Below, piece after piece: positions 30,301-38,303 of a stretch of DNA of 56,117 nt (within the stretch, counting starts at the first letter, position 1; each line of letters opens with the position of its first letter). Position numbers and translations under genes: made by a program. Origin of the DNA: a virus; IMG/VR virus record IMGVR_UViG_3300042868_001938, positions 1 to 56,117 of that record. One strand, written 5' to 3'. Under the pieces are notes generated by a model. It saw nothing but the letters and a program-made list of their open reading frames with translations. It did not search any database and was not told where the DNA came from.

Positions 30301-30747
30301 GTTTGCAGGGTCATTCCATAATACAGTTAAATTGCTTAGATTCAACCCGTTAACATCAATGACGTTCTGACTGGTTGACAAACTGACGACTTTCAAATAT
30401 CCTTGACCTGCTAAGTTGCGTTTAGGTGTATAGCTAACCAAGTTAGCCAATTTAACAACACTGTCTCTACGTTCAGCAGTATCAATGAAGTTTTCACGTG
30501 TGTTTAAGTCATTACGGAAAGCAAGACCTTGACCCATGAACGCCATAACGTCTAGTAAAGCAATAAATTCACTAGATTCAATATAGTCGTTAAATGTCTC
30601 TGGGTAATATACACGCAGATAATCTATGAAACTTTTACGAAGGGTTTCATAGTCGTAGCTTCTGAAATCGGCTTCTCGGAAAGTCTGATAAATCGCTTTC
30701 CAGTCATTAACGCCGAATAATGCTGATTGTCTTGAACTTGTAGCCAT
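27376..30747 (-). CDS. 6: Baseplate wedge protein gp6
   Basis: The N-terminal 110 residues are characteristic of T4-like gp6, the protein that forms the inner baseplate ring by dimer contacts between wedges: SFIDYLRVYYPETFNDYIESSEF, then MAFMGQGLAFRNDLN and RRDSVVKLANLVSYTPK. A central baseplate-J-like region follows (SYIFGDGIFSEIPVG near 330; RAPTRYYTQNRMVNGEDYN near 420). At 1123 residues it is much longer than T4 gp6 (660), with the extra length in the C-terminal half, which is beta-rich and fibre-like. A GATAAATA late element and an AAGAG ribosome-binding site precede the ATG, and gp25 lies immediately upstream as in many T4-like phages. Confidence 0.88.
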   Translation of the reverse strand: MATSSRQSALFGVNDWKAIYQTFREADFRSYDYETLRKSFIDYLRVYYPETFNDYIESSEFIALLDVMAFMGQGLAFRNDLNTRENFIDTAERRDSVVKLANLVSYTPKRNLAGQGYLKVVSLSTSQNVIDVNGLNLSNLTVLWNDPANPNWLEQFNTIINAALVDAQRIGRPGNSAQLLGVKTDEYALNIPQNSLPIIPFTSSVDGTNMNFELVSVTSVDEDYIYEIPPAPSGRFNMLYRNDKLGYGSPNTGFFFYFKQGSLQNFDFTLEQQISNQVVDIDIQGINNTDTWLYQLSATNGTTGLWKEVENVYADAYLQTESSVRKIFSVGSRFNDQVSYIFGDGIFSEIPVGSFRSYVRAGNALTYTVDPSEMQGITVAFSYVNRVGRIETLTIGLALQVPVSNAQARESLANIKQRAPTRYYTQNRMVNGEDYNNFPYTLYSSIIKSKAINRSSVGVSKNLDMLDPTGKYSSTNSFASDGALYQDTSNGYLALTITTTGSIITFLTDTLSSVLSANKAKQYYTQNYTRYSVNSASGDGTVYWKTKTVDANSETGYFYNLSNSQEVPIPVGTYSTNNVKYINKGALVQFSAPTGYYFDSNNRLVSGVPGPADPTVLWTTVLNVIGDGYNNGEGGFSNGTGPIVLNGYVPGGAILTTILPTFDNTLSAEIIQECIIRMELQQNFSLVFNNSLAVNQERWSIKPYDDANWFVNFQSQSANKYIVTFRALAYYFGSVADTRFTFEANKLVYDPFSGKILQDFVNVLSSNTQPNSNYPLNKDVKVSVIGQTVESDGYVDDFEVEVASIDVNDRTIISNPDFFTQVTGYVTGNSNIGVYVFFELIENDITLNTYQIVPSTSVVYQYATKTQIEVAKYEYPEGQLFYAYADNIFYITQQDNAITTPYYVLIEQPQYSVKPGRQGLIYQYRHNSNNTTRIDPATTNIIDLYVVTQAYYTEYQNWIQDTTNTIPMPDKPTINELSQEYSKVQDYKMLSDSVVLNSVVFKPLFGPKAASALRATIKVIKASNTNASDSEIRSATLTTMNTYFSINNWNFGDTFYFSELSAYIHGEIGELVSSVVLVPNDPTMSFGDLYEIKCAPYEIFVNAATASDVVVISALTSAELQIR

Positions 30748-30767
30748 GGGATGTGTTCTCTTTTAAG

Positions 30768-30775
30768 TATTTATC
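30768..30775 (-). promoter_or_regulatory. T4-type late promoter element for gp6
   Basis: GATAAATA in the 55-base gap before gp6. Predicted start 30762 gives a 15-base leader beginning AAGAG. Confidence 0.65.
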
Positions 30776-30802
30776 ATACTTGAAAACACCGGTTTTTAAG
30801 GG

Positions 30803-31252
30803 TTACTGAGCGGCTGCGGTATTAGTTTGACTACTGAAGAACACATTAAGAAATTGTGCTTGGTTGAAGGGTGTTATGGCTAATTCAACTTCAATTAAAA
30901 TCCCGTTTTCTTGTGGGTATGCTTTAACTGAGTTGAGAATCATTCTAGGATCTAAACTAGCAACCCTAGTGATTTCATTCTCTAATTGAAACTGTACATC
31001 CGCAGTGTTAGGTTCGAATACAAACGACCATAGGGTAGTACCATATGCTGGATTTCCTACTTTTTGCCCTTGAGGAATATTCAATGCATTAATAAAATCT
31101 TGAATGACTAATTGTGCATCAACCGATCTGTACTTTTTACCATATACGATTGGTTGCATAATGCCGCCGGCCCCGCCTGAACTACCACCTGCAAGGTTAG
31201 TTGACTGTGGTTTGTTAGCGTTAATCGTACTGAACCCAATATATGATGGCAT
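30803..31252 (-). CDS. 25: Baseplate wedge protein gp25
   Basis: This 149-residue protein matches the gp25/lysozyme-like family shared by T4-like baseplates, P2 gpW and type VI secretion TssE. It has a Gly/Ser-rich N-terminal arm, then SVDAQLVIQDFINALNIPQG, the signature GTTLWSFVFEP at about residues 84-94, and a C-terminal strand pair (ILIEVELAI). In T4, gp25 joins the wedge core bundle and contacts gp6 and gp53, both encoded nearby here. The start is ATG 31252; a CATAAATA late element lies 15 bases upstream, and AAGGA sits exactly at the predicted transcript start. Confidence 0.93.
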   Translation of the reverse strand: MPSYIGFSTINANKPQSTNLAGGSSGGAGGIMQPIVYGKKYRSVDAQLVIQDFINALNIPQGQKVGNPAYGTTLWSFVFEPNTADVQFQLENEITRVASLDPRMILNSVKAYPQENGILIEVELAITPFNQAQFLNVFFSSQTNTAAAQ

Positions 31253-31267
31253 ATGTATCCTTTAATT

Positions 31268-31275
31268 TATTTATG
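31268..31275 (-). promoter_or_regulatory. T4-type late promoter element for gp25
   Basis: CATAAATA overlapping the stop codon of the spike gene. Predicted start 31262 gives a 10-base leader beginning AAGGA. Confidence 0.55.
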
Positions 31276-34200
31276 CTGTTGTAGCCAACGTTTGTAGCTC
31301 TTTTCTAATTGCAACTAGTTGTTCTTCTTTTGCATACAATGCATCTCTTGCAGTTTCAATACCCGGATCGCCTGCAGGCAAATCTTTCTTAGCGTTATAG
31401 TAAGCCTTCTTCAAATCAAATATTTCATCTTGTGCTTTTTCTAAATCTTTCTTAACCTTATCATATTTCTCATATGATTCTGTTTGTTTCTTTGTCAACT
31501 GCAAACTAGCGCTGGCTTGCCCGCCCGTGAAGTTAGGCATCGGAATTTTAGCATTACCCAATACACTAGTTAGCTGGGCGTTAAGTTCCCCTCTATCTAA
31601 TGTGTTTGACGCAACTGTTGGGAGTTTAATAGGCAACGATCCACCAGCTGATAATGAATTCATAGCCGCAGATAGCTGAGAGCCCAAGCCTGGCGGCAAG
31701 CCTGACAAAGCAAGTGATGATAGTGAAGTAGCTCCCTTTTTCAATGCATCTAGTCCACCACTAAGTGCGCCAGTCAACGACCCTGTTGCCGCAGTCAATG
31801 CCCCACCTAGGCTGCCGGCGGCTGTAGTTAACCCGCTGGTTATACCTGTTATTGAGGCTGCACCGCTAACTAAACTTGCCGCGGCTGATATACCGTTGGT
31901 CGCCGCTGTTGACACCGTGTTAATCAACCCGGTTATTGCTCCCGTACCCGGGACTGCATTTAGTATTCCCTTTGCATTATCAACGACTGATGCTACTGCA
32001 TTCTGTCCACCTGGGATAGCAGATAATCCACTACTTACACCTTGTAATGCAGTAGTAACCCCCTTAGTGACACCTGATATTGCTGAAGATACGCTGTTAG
32101 CAACACTTGATACTGTACTTCCCACTGCTCCTGCTACGGTAGACAATGCACCTGTCAATCCGGTAGCACTAGATAGTGCACCGGTAAGTCCTCCAGTAGC
32201 ACTACCTACGGCAGCGTTTACTGCGCTTCCTAGTGCATTAGTTGCAGTACCCAGTGCACCAGTAACAGTACCCAAAGCACCTGTAATTGACCCAGGTGCG
32301 CTAGTTACGGATGATACTATTCCTTCAGCTTTAGCTTTTAGTTCCTTTGCGTTTGCTTCTGCAATTGCAGTTAAGTTCTGTGGTATACCGGCTTTCAATG
32401 GTTTAAACGCACTGGTAACTGCGGCAAAAGCTGATCCTGCGACACCTTTAGCAGAATCTAGTAGTCCGCTTATTCCTGCGCCTGCAGTTTTTGCGGCGCT
32501 AGATAATGCGCCTGCAATAGCTCCTAATCCACCTGTTGTAGTAGCTAGTGCGGCAGCAAAATTACCAGTAGAGATTGCGCCTGCAACTGCGTTGGCTGCG
32601 CCGTTTACTGCATTAGTTGCACCAGAGAGTGCCCCGTTTAACGCACTTGTTGCCCCATTTACTGCCCCATTTACCACATTAGTAACTCCGGTGACGGCAG
32701 CAGTGGCAGATGAAGCAACATTCTTAACTACATCTACTGTAGCATTAACCCCTACTTGTGCTCCTGCCATAACCATACCAGCTACTGCTCCCGGAGCTTC
32801 TTTACCTGTCATCACGCCGGCTGAGGTAAGTGCTGTTTGTGATTTTTGAAATAGTTCAACTTGTGCTTGAACTTGCGCTCCTGTATTTTGAACTAATTTA
32901 GTTAATGTCTCTGCACCTGGCTTACCAGTGAATAAGTTGTTAGTCATTGCGGCTGTAACATTTGCACCACCTTGTACTAATGAGTTTACTAATGCGGCTG
33001 CACCTGGTTTAATAATACCTGCATCTTGTAATTGCTTAGGAGTCTGTGCTAAACTACCTACTGCGGCTACTGCACCTTGTGCGGTTTGAACAATACCTGC
33101 TCCTGCTGCCACAGCAGCCTTAGCAGGACCTTCTGCGGCAGATTTTGCTACAGCTCCTACCATTGCGGCTGTTGTGTTTTTGTCAATGGCTGCACTTATT
33201 GCTGCCACAGGAGGTACTGTAGCTGATGTAGCGGCTGTTATTGTTGCAGGCGCTGCACCCGCGACTGCGGCATTTGTTTTTGCAACTGCAGGTGAAGGTG
33301 GAGAAGGTAACTCTGAGCTTGCGTTTGTGCTAGTTTTGACATCCACGCCCTGTCCCCAATTGGCCCAAGGCGCATGAGCAGGAGCACGACTTACTATGCT
33401 TAATAATTTACCCGGTGCTGCGGCATATCCTTTAATCGCATCAAACAATGTATCAGTATGTGCTTGAATTGGAATAGGTGGAACAACTTTTGGTACAGTA
33501 CCGGTTGAGCCTGTATTCAAATTTACTTTGCTTCCATTGATATAAGTAAGGTTTTTACTTGCAAAGGATGCATCACTACCGGATTCAAAACTCATTTGCG
33601 CATCAACTTTGTGAGTTTCTTTTCCCTTAGTATATACGCTATAGTCTGTTCCTACTTTGTGGCTAGTTTCTTTTTCAGAGTTTATGTTTATAGACTCTGC
33701 TTGAATGTTTAATTGTTTAGTTGCGTTTATGTTTATATTGTTATCTGCATGTAGGTTCAAGTCACCTTGAGTTCTAATGTTAACTGAGTTAGTAGAGTAC
33801 ATGTCGATAGTACCTTCTTTGCCTAACTCAATCCAACTCTGACCATTACTGTGTATAATAAACAAACATTGACCATCATCACTCATTAATATTTGATGTC
33901 CTAAAGCAGTACGCAATCTGATTAATTGGTCTGATCCTGTAAGATCACCGTCATCCATTACAATTGAGTGGCCACCTCTACGGGCGATAACTTTTAAATC
34001 TTCTCCGGTTGAACCAGATGTTGCCGCGCTTGCTATAGACTCATCAGTGTACCCACCTTCATAGATAGGGCGACCGGGGGAACTGACTCCCCACCCTACA
34101 CGTGAAGGTGATTCTCGTTGTGCGCTGGTACTAATAGTCCCGCGAACTGGATCTCGTATCAAGCCTTGTTGACTCAAAATAGATGCTACATAACTATGAA

Positions 34201-34753
34201 CAGGTTTTGGTTCATTCAAAAAAGTAGGACTATCTGATATATCAGAGTTGTTAGAGTTCATGTTTGTTACCGGTAGTCTAGTTGCACCACCGTAACTGTT
34301 GGCTTCTCCTGCGTTAGTAATTACTTTGTCACTACTACCGATTGCAGGGACCATATACAATGCTTCTGCTTTAGGTACACATCCAATCCAAAATCCATAA
34401 TTAGGGTCACCGTTAACAAACAAACAAATAACAGTTGTTCCTATATCAGGTGGACTACTCCACATACCGTAAGAACTTGAATTAGAAGTAAACTCTCCGT
34501 AACCAGTATCGCCTCCTGATGGTTCAGTTCTTCCATAGAACGGAGTCATGTATGAAACAGTAGACCAACTATCAGAATCATCAGGGTCTTCACCGCCTAA
34601 GTCAGATATGTATACACGCAATCTACCTGATCGTGTAGGATCAATATTGTCCTTAACAATACCAAAAACAGGAACTTCACGTGTAACCGCATTACCTGCA
34701 TCTGGTTCACTTGCCTTTGTTCTGCCTCTTGGTTTAAAATAGTCTTCTGCCAT
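31271..34753 (-). CDS. 5: gp5/VgrG-like central spike protein with long Ala-rich extension
   Basis: Residues about 25-130 form an OB-fold module like the N-terminus of T4 gp5/VgrG (FGIVKDNIDPTRSGRLRVYI; PPDIGTTVICLFVNGDP). Residues about 262-418 are short polar repeats alternating N/I/V (VNIRTQGDLNLHADNNININ), the pattern of the trimeric beta-helix needle. No lysozyme domain lies between them, unlike T4 gp5. Residues about 440-1090 are low-complexity Ala/Gly/Ser/Thr/Val with TNAVNGA/SGALSG-like units, and the last 70 residues are a charged coiled coil. The protein probably forms the membrane-puncturing tip at the baseplate hub. Its 1160 residues are twice the size of T4 gp5. It has an AAGGTAAGAG ribosome-binding site. 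Confidence 0.8.
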   Translation of the reverse strand: MAEDYFKPRGRTKASEPDAGNAVTREVPVFGIVKDNIDPTRSGRLRVYISDLGGEDPDDSDSWSTVSYMTPFYGRTEPSGGDTGYGEFTSNSSSYGMWSSPPDIGTTVICLFVNGDPNYGFWIGCVPKAEALYMVPAIGSSDKVITNAGEANSYGGATRLPVTNMNSNNSDISDSPTFLNEPKPVHSYVASILSQQGLIRDPVRGTISTSAQRESPSRVGWGVSSPGRPIYEGGYTDESIASAATSGSTGEDLKVIARRGGHSIVMDDGDLTGSDQLIRLRTALGHQILMSDDGQCLFIIHSNGQSWIELGKEGTIDMYSTNSVNIRTQGDLNLHADNNININATKQLNIQAESININSEKETSHKVGTDYSVYTKGKETHKVDAQMSFESGSDASFASKNLTYINGSKVNLNTGSTGTVPKVVPPIPIQAHTDTLFDAIKGYAAAPGKLLSIVSRAPAHAPWANWGQGVDVKTSTNASSELPSPPSPAVAKTNAAVAGAAPATITAATSATVPPVAAISAAIDKNTTAAMVGAVAKSAAEGPAKAAVAAGAGIVQTAQGAVAAVGSLAQTPKQLQDAGIIKPGAAALVNSLVQGGANVTAAMTNNLFTGKPGAETLTKLVQNTGAQVQAQVELFQKSQTALTSAGVMTGKEAPGAVAGMVMAGAQVGVNATVDVVKNVASSATAAVTGVTNVVNGAVNGATSALNGALSGATNAVNGAANAVAGAISTGNFAAALATTTGGLGAIAGALSSAAKTAGAGISGLLDSAKGVAGSAFAAVTSAFKPLKAGIPQNLTAIAEANAKELKAKAEGIVSSVTSAPGSITGALGTVTGALGTATNALGSAVNAAVGSATGGLTGALSSATGLTGALSTVAGAVGSTVSSVANSVSSAISGVTKGVTTALQGVSSGLSAIPGGQNAVASVVDNAKGILNAVPGTGAITGLINTVSTAATNGISAAASLVSGAASITGITSGLTTAAGSLGGALTAATGSLTGALSGGLDALKKGATSLSSLALSGLPPGLGSQLSAAMNSLSAGGSLPIKLPTVASNTLDRGELNAQLTSVLGNAKIPMPNFTGGQASASLQLTKKQTESYEKYDKVKKDLEKAQDEIFDLKKAYYNAKKDLPAGDPGIETARDALYAKEEQLVAIRKELQTLATTA

Positions 34754-34778
34754 GTTCTCTTACCTTACTCGGTTGTTA

Positions 34779-37700
34779 TTATCCACCAGTAGCGTCATCA
34801 TCTACTACTGCTTTGTTGACTGGTACTGAATTAGTACCACTGCCAACTGCATTCTTTTTATTATTATATTCTGTTCTTGCCGCTTCGTTCTCTGCTAATT
34901 GTTTCTTAACATCATCTACAAGCGGAGTAATAACAGTATCGTAACTAGCTTTCAAACTAGTTAATGCAGACAAATCTTGTGGGTTTGCTCTTTCTATTTG
35001 AGCATCCCATTGCGCAGGGCCCCAACCGTTTACGTTTGTTAATTCTAGCCCGCTAGGTAAAAATACAGACACAAAAATACTAGTACCTGATTGATACGCT
35101 TTAATACGTGCTCCTGCAAAAGTTGTTCTTGCAGTTGGTGTTGGATTAGGTAGAACGAACGGGGCTGGTGCAGGTGGAGCAGGTGGAGCGGTATTAGATG
35201 TTCCGCCGGTAGGGCTAGTAACTTCAGACGTTGTAGCCGCAGTTGGGGTTAGTGGTTCAGGATTTGTTGTACCACTGCTACCATTAACTTGCGCATCTGT
35301 TGTAGCGGGGCTTGGTGTCAACCCGGTACCCTCATTAGTTGATCCTGAAGAATTAGTAGCTGATCCTGAATCAACTGCTCTTGCTGAAGCTTGTGTGGCT
35401 GGTTTTGCTGGTTCTCTTCCCCCGGCTTTGTCCGCCGGTGCATCGTCAGTAGTCCCGCCAAATGTGTTTATATTGCAATTTATATCCTGAGTGAACTTAC
35501 CACCTTTAAATATGCTCGTAACTTTGATAACCAAATAACTCACACCGCCTCCTCTAGAAGCTATGTCTTTTAGAATAGCACTAGGATACTTCCAGAATAA
35601 TATTGATTCATTAATGCTTAACAACCCGGTTGAGTTTTTATAGTCTTGTGCTTCTTTGAAATTAATTTCAATAAAAACTTGGCCACCGTTTGCATTAATA
35701 GTGTATCCGTCAGTACCGTAGAATTGATTGTATACATCGTTGATGCTACCCGGAGATTCTTGAACTAAAAAGTCAGGATCTCCTAATATTGTAATTTTAG
35801 CTTCTGCATATGAGCCGGGATCAAACAAACTAGTCATGTATGAGTTCTGTGCTTCCATACCCACATCTGGTTTACCAAGCCTTGATTCATTTTGTCTTTT
35901 ACTCGCAACAGTAGATACATCAGTTGCTCCACCTTGACTAGTGCCATCACCAGTTGGTGCGATAGCTACGTTGAAGTATGCATTGTTTAATGTTTGCTCA
36001 TAGTTGATGATTTCAGAATTTTTTCCAGTGTACCAGTATTCATAACGTTTATGCGGGCCGTAATACTTTGCAGCCGCATTAGTGTACGCACTCATGACTA
36101 CTGGTGTATCATATGGTTGAATAACATAAGTAATTTCAAACGCAAAGTCGCCTACTTTATTATCCCAACCCAAACACTTTACTTCAGAACTGAGATTATA
36201 CCAACGAATCGTTTTGTTAGTATCTGGCTTTTGTTCGTCATCAGAATCTGTGCCTGAGTCCGGTTGTAAACTATCAGTATACACGACTTTCATTGCGTCT
36301 TCCAAGTATGAACTCTGCGCAACAATTTGTGTTATTGCTTGTAGTATTGGGGTGTCACTTGGGAACACAATTTGACGTTTTGTACTGTCGGGTTTTGCGG
36401 CAGTGGATGTACTATCATTTACACCTGTACTATTTTTAATATTACTCATTCGCCACTTAGACTTGTCTAAGTCGGCTTTACTTACGATAGTTGCAGTCTC
36501 TAATTCTTTAAAACCAAGTTCTTCTTTATTACCAATGAATCTAACTTTGTATACGTTAGGTATCTCAATTGATTTGTTTTTCAAAGAATCTTGTTGCGTC
36601 TTGTTAAGCTTTGTTAATAACCCTTCAACCCCTTCACCTTCACCATCAATAGCTTCTCTAACAGTATTAGCTACAATAGTTGCGCCCCTGTCAATCCTAC
36701 CACGTTTAATACCCATAGCCGTAGTTGGTGGCAATGATGCCGCAGTTATGTTGTATGTTGTTGCTCTGCCATCAATTTTAAATTTGATGCCAGTAAGCAT
36801 AATATCATAGAATGTTTGAAATACTCCGCCGTTCTTAGTTGCGTTAGGATCTAACACATCACCTGTACTACTAAACGTTTCAGTGCCGTTAATAACTTTA
36901 CCGTTTTTATCATACCCTTGAAATCTAACACCTAATATAAAAAACTGTTTTGAAGGATTTTGTAGCCCCTCAAAGTTTTTAGTCTTGCTTTTTTTCTGCA
37001 ATTCTTCGGCTGCAAATTTTAATTTTGAGATGAATGAAAAACCATATGGTTCATAAATGTTGAAGCTCATTTCACTTACGTTAGATGAAGTCTGCGTTTC
37101 TTTACCATTTGTGTTTGACACTATTTTCAAATCATCAATGTAGTAGTCTAACTCAAATCCAGGAGCACGTTTACTAGATTTGTTATTAATACCACCACTC
37201 TGAGCAATGATGTACGCACCACCTGAACTGCCGGCGGCGTTTGCACCAGTTAACACATCAATCGTTTTTCTACCTGATTGAATGAACGCATCATACGCAT
37301 CGGGTGTAATCATATATAAAGTCAATTGATAAGTGTAACTAGAGAATTCACCTAAAGGATTTTGTAATCTTCTCCCGGGCTTGGGGGCGTTTTTCTTGGC
37401 AGCAGGTGTGCTAGATTTTCCAGCGGTAGTGGTTCCGCTATTAGATCCTGATCCATTATTAGAAGCAGTAGTTCCTGTACCGTTCGTAGATGATTGATTG
37501 CTACCAGAATCGTCATCTGCTGACCCTGATTTAGCATATTCTTTATTCTGTTGGTCTGTGTTTGTGCTGCCGGGTGCTCCTGGATCTGCGGGTGCAGGAT
37601 CAGTATCCTTTTCAGGATTCTTTGCGGTGGCAACTGCTTCTTCTGCTTGCTTCTTTATAGCTTTGTATTCTACTGCTATACCTACAGTGGCTTTCCATGC

Positions 37701-37991
37701 ATCTTGAACTGCGGTAACCGCCGGGCGCATTGCTATTCTATCTTCAGAAGAGGCAGCATTGAACGCATTAACCACTGCATTATTATTCAAAGTACCTTGA
37801 GGGTTTACTGAAGTTTGAACACCTTTGTATTCTTCAGTCATAGCCGCAAGTTTAGCTTCAGCATCAGGATCATTAGGATTGTCTAAAATCGCCTGTGCTC
37901 TTGCTTTAAAATTTTCAATGGTAGGTGTTACTTCATTTATTAATTCTTGATAAGCATCAATGGCTACTTGGATATCTGCTTGTGTTGTCAT
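34779..37991 (-). CDS. Baseplate structural protein, 1070 residues
   Basis: Residues 1-120 are helical. About 120-210 is a disordered Gly/Ser/Thr/Asn-rich linker. About 215-900 is a folded beta-rich part (YQLTLYMITPDAYDAFI; ELDYYIDDLKI; FNIYEPYGFSFISKL; FAFEITYVIQPYDTP). A second Pro/Thr/Ser-rich linker (about 900-980) leads to a helical C-terminus. Large proteins of this type sit between gp5, gp25 and gp53 genes in cyanophages, where some are labelled VrlC-like, but I cannot confirm that homology. By position it could replace T4 gp27 at the hub. Its ATG directly follows the gp53 stop (TAA then ATG), implying coupled translation. Confidence 0.7.
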   Translation of the reverse strand: MTTQADIQVAIDAYQELINEVTPTIENFKARAQAILDNPNDPDAEAKLAAMTEEYKGVQTSVNPQGTLNNNAVVNAFNAASSEDRIAMRPAVTAVQDAWKATVGIAVEYKAIKKQAEEAVATAKNPEKDTDPAPADPGAPGSTNTDQQNKEYAKSGSADDDSGSNQSSTNGTGTTASNNGSGSNSGTTTAGKSSTPAAKKNAPKPGRRLQNPLGEFSSYTYQLTLYMITPDAYDAFIQSGRKTIDVLTGANAAGSSGGAYIIAQSGGINNKSSKRAPGFELDYYIDDLKIVSNTNGKETQTSSNVSEMSFNIYEPYGFSFISKLKFAAEELQKKSKTKNFEGLQNPSKQFFILGVRFQGYDKNGKVINGTETFSSTGDVLDPNATKNGGVFQTFYDIMLTGIKFKIDGRATTYNITAASLPPTTAMGIKRGRIDRGATIVANTVREAIDGEGEGVEGLLTKLNKTQQDSLKNKSIEIPNVYKVRFIGNKEELGFKELETATIVSKADLDKSKWRMSNIKNSTGVNDSTSTAAKPDSTKRQIVFPSDTPILQAITQIVAQSSYLEDAMKVVYTDSLQPDSGTDSDDEQKPDTNKTIRWYNLSSEVKCLGWDNKVGDFAFEITYVIQPYDTPVVMSAYTNAAAKYYGPHKRYEYWYTGKNSEIINYEQTLNNAYFNVAIAPTGDGTSQGGATDVSTVASKRQNESRLGKPDVGMEAQNSYMTSLFDPGSYAEAKITILGDPDFLVQESPGSINDVYNQFYGTDGYTINANGGQVFIEINFKEAQDYKNSTGLLSINESILFWKYPSAILKDIASRGGGVSYLVIKVTSIFKGGKFTQDINCNINTFGGTTDDAPADKAGGREPAKPATQASARAVDSGSATNSSGSTNEGTGLTPSPATTDAQVNGSSGTTNPEPLTPTAATTSEVTSPTGGTSNTAPPAPPAPAPFVLPNPTPTARTTFAGARIKAYQSGTSIFVSVFLPSGLELTNVNGWGPAQWDAQIERANPQDLSALTSLKASYDTVITPLVDDVKKQLAENEAARTEYNNKKNAVGSGTNSVPVNKAVVDDDATGG

Positions 37992-38303
37992 TTATAAACC
38001 TAAAACTTGATTTAAAGTTTCTGCTTTGGGAATATAAATCCCCAAGCCTGTAACAAAGTCAAAGTAAGGATCTTTCAATCTATTTGGATTTCTCGCAGTG
38101 AATACCCACCATAACTTAGAATTGCCATATAAGTCATATGCTAGTAAGTCGGGTCTGTATTCATATACTGGTGTTACTTCATAATATATGTCAGATGGTA
38201 ACATAGGTATAGGACGATAGATCATTATATCTAAGAACTTTCCTGAAACAACATCCGTGTTGTAATACGGGCTTGTTGCTGGGTATAAACTGTTATTTGC
38301 CAT
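37992..38303 (-). CDS. 53: Baseplate wedge protein gp53
   Basis: This 103-residue protein matches the gp53 family: an early FLDIMIYRPIP segment, then YRPDLLAYDLYGNSKLWW and NPNRLKDPYFDFVTGLGIYIP at about residues 50-95, combining the conserved W-W and the late turn typical of gp53. In T4, gp53 staples neighbouring wedges through gp6 and gp25; T4 gp53 is longer (196 residues). The start is ATG 38303, overlapping the upstream stop as TAATG, with a GGAGGA ribosome-binding site eight bases before it. A TTG two codons upstream would destroy that spacing and is rejected. Confidence 0.87.
   Translation of the reverse strand: MANNSLYPATSPYYNTDVVSGKFLDIMIYRPIPMLPSDIYYEVTPVYEYRPDLLAYDLYGNSKLWWVFTARNPNRLKDPYFDFVTGLGIYIPKAETLNQVLGL

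Noticed and set aside
31896-32849. 317-codon plus-strand open frame
   Set aside because: It is the antisense shadow of the Ala/Gly/Ser-rich tail of the spike gene. Its Ala/Pro/Val composition follows from GCN-rich codons on the other strand, and it has no ribosome-binding site.
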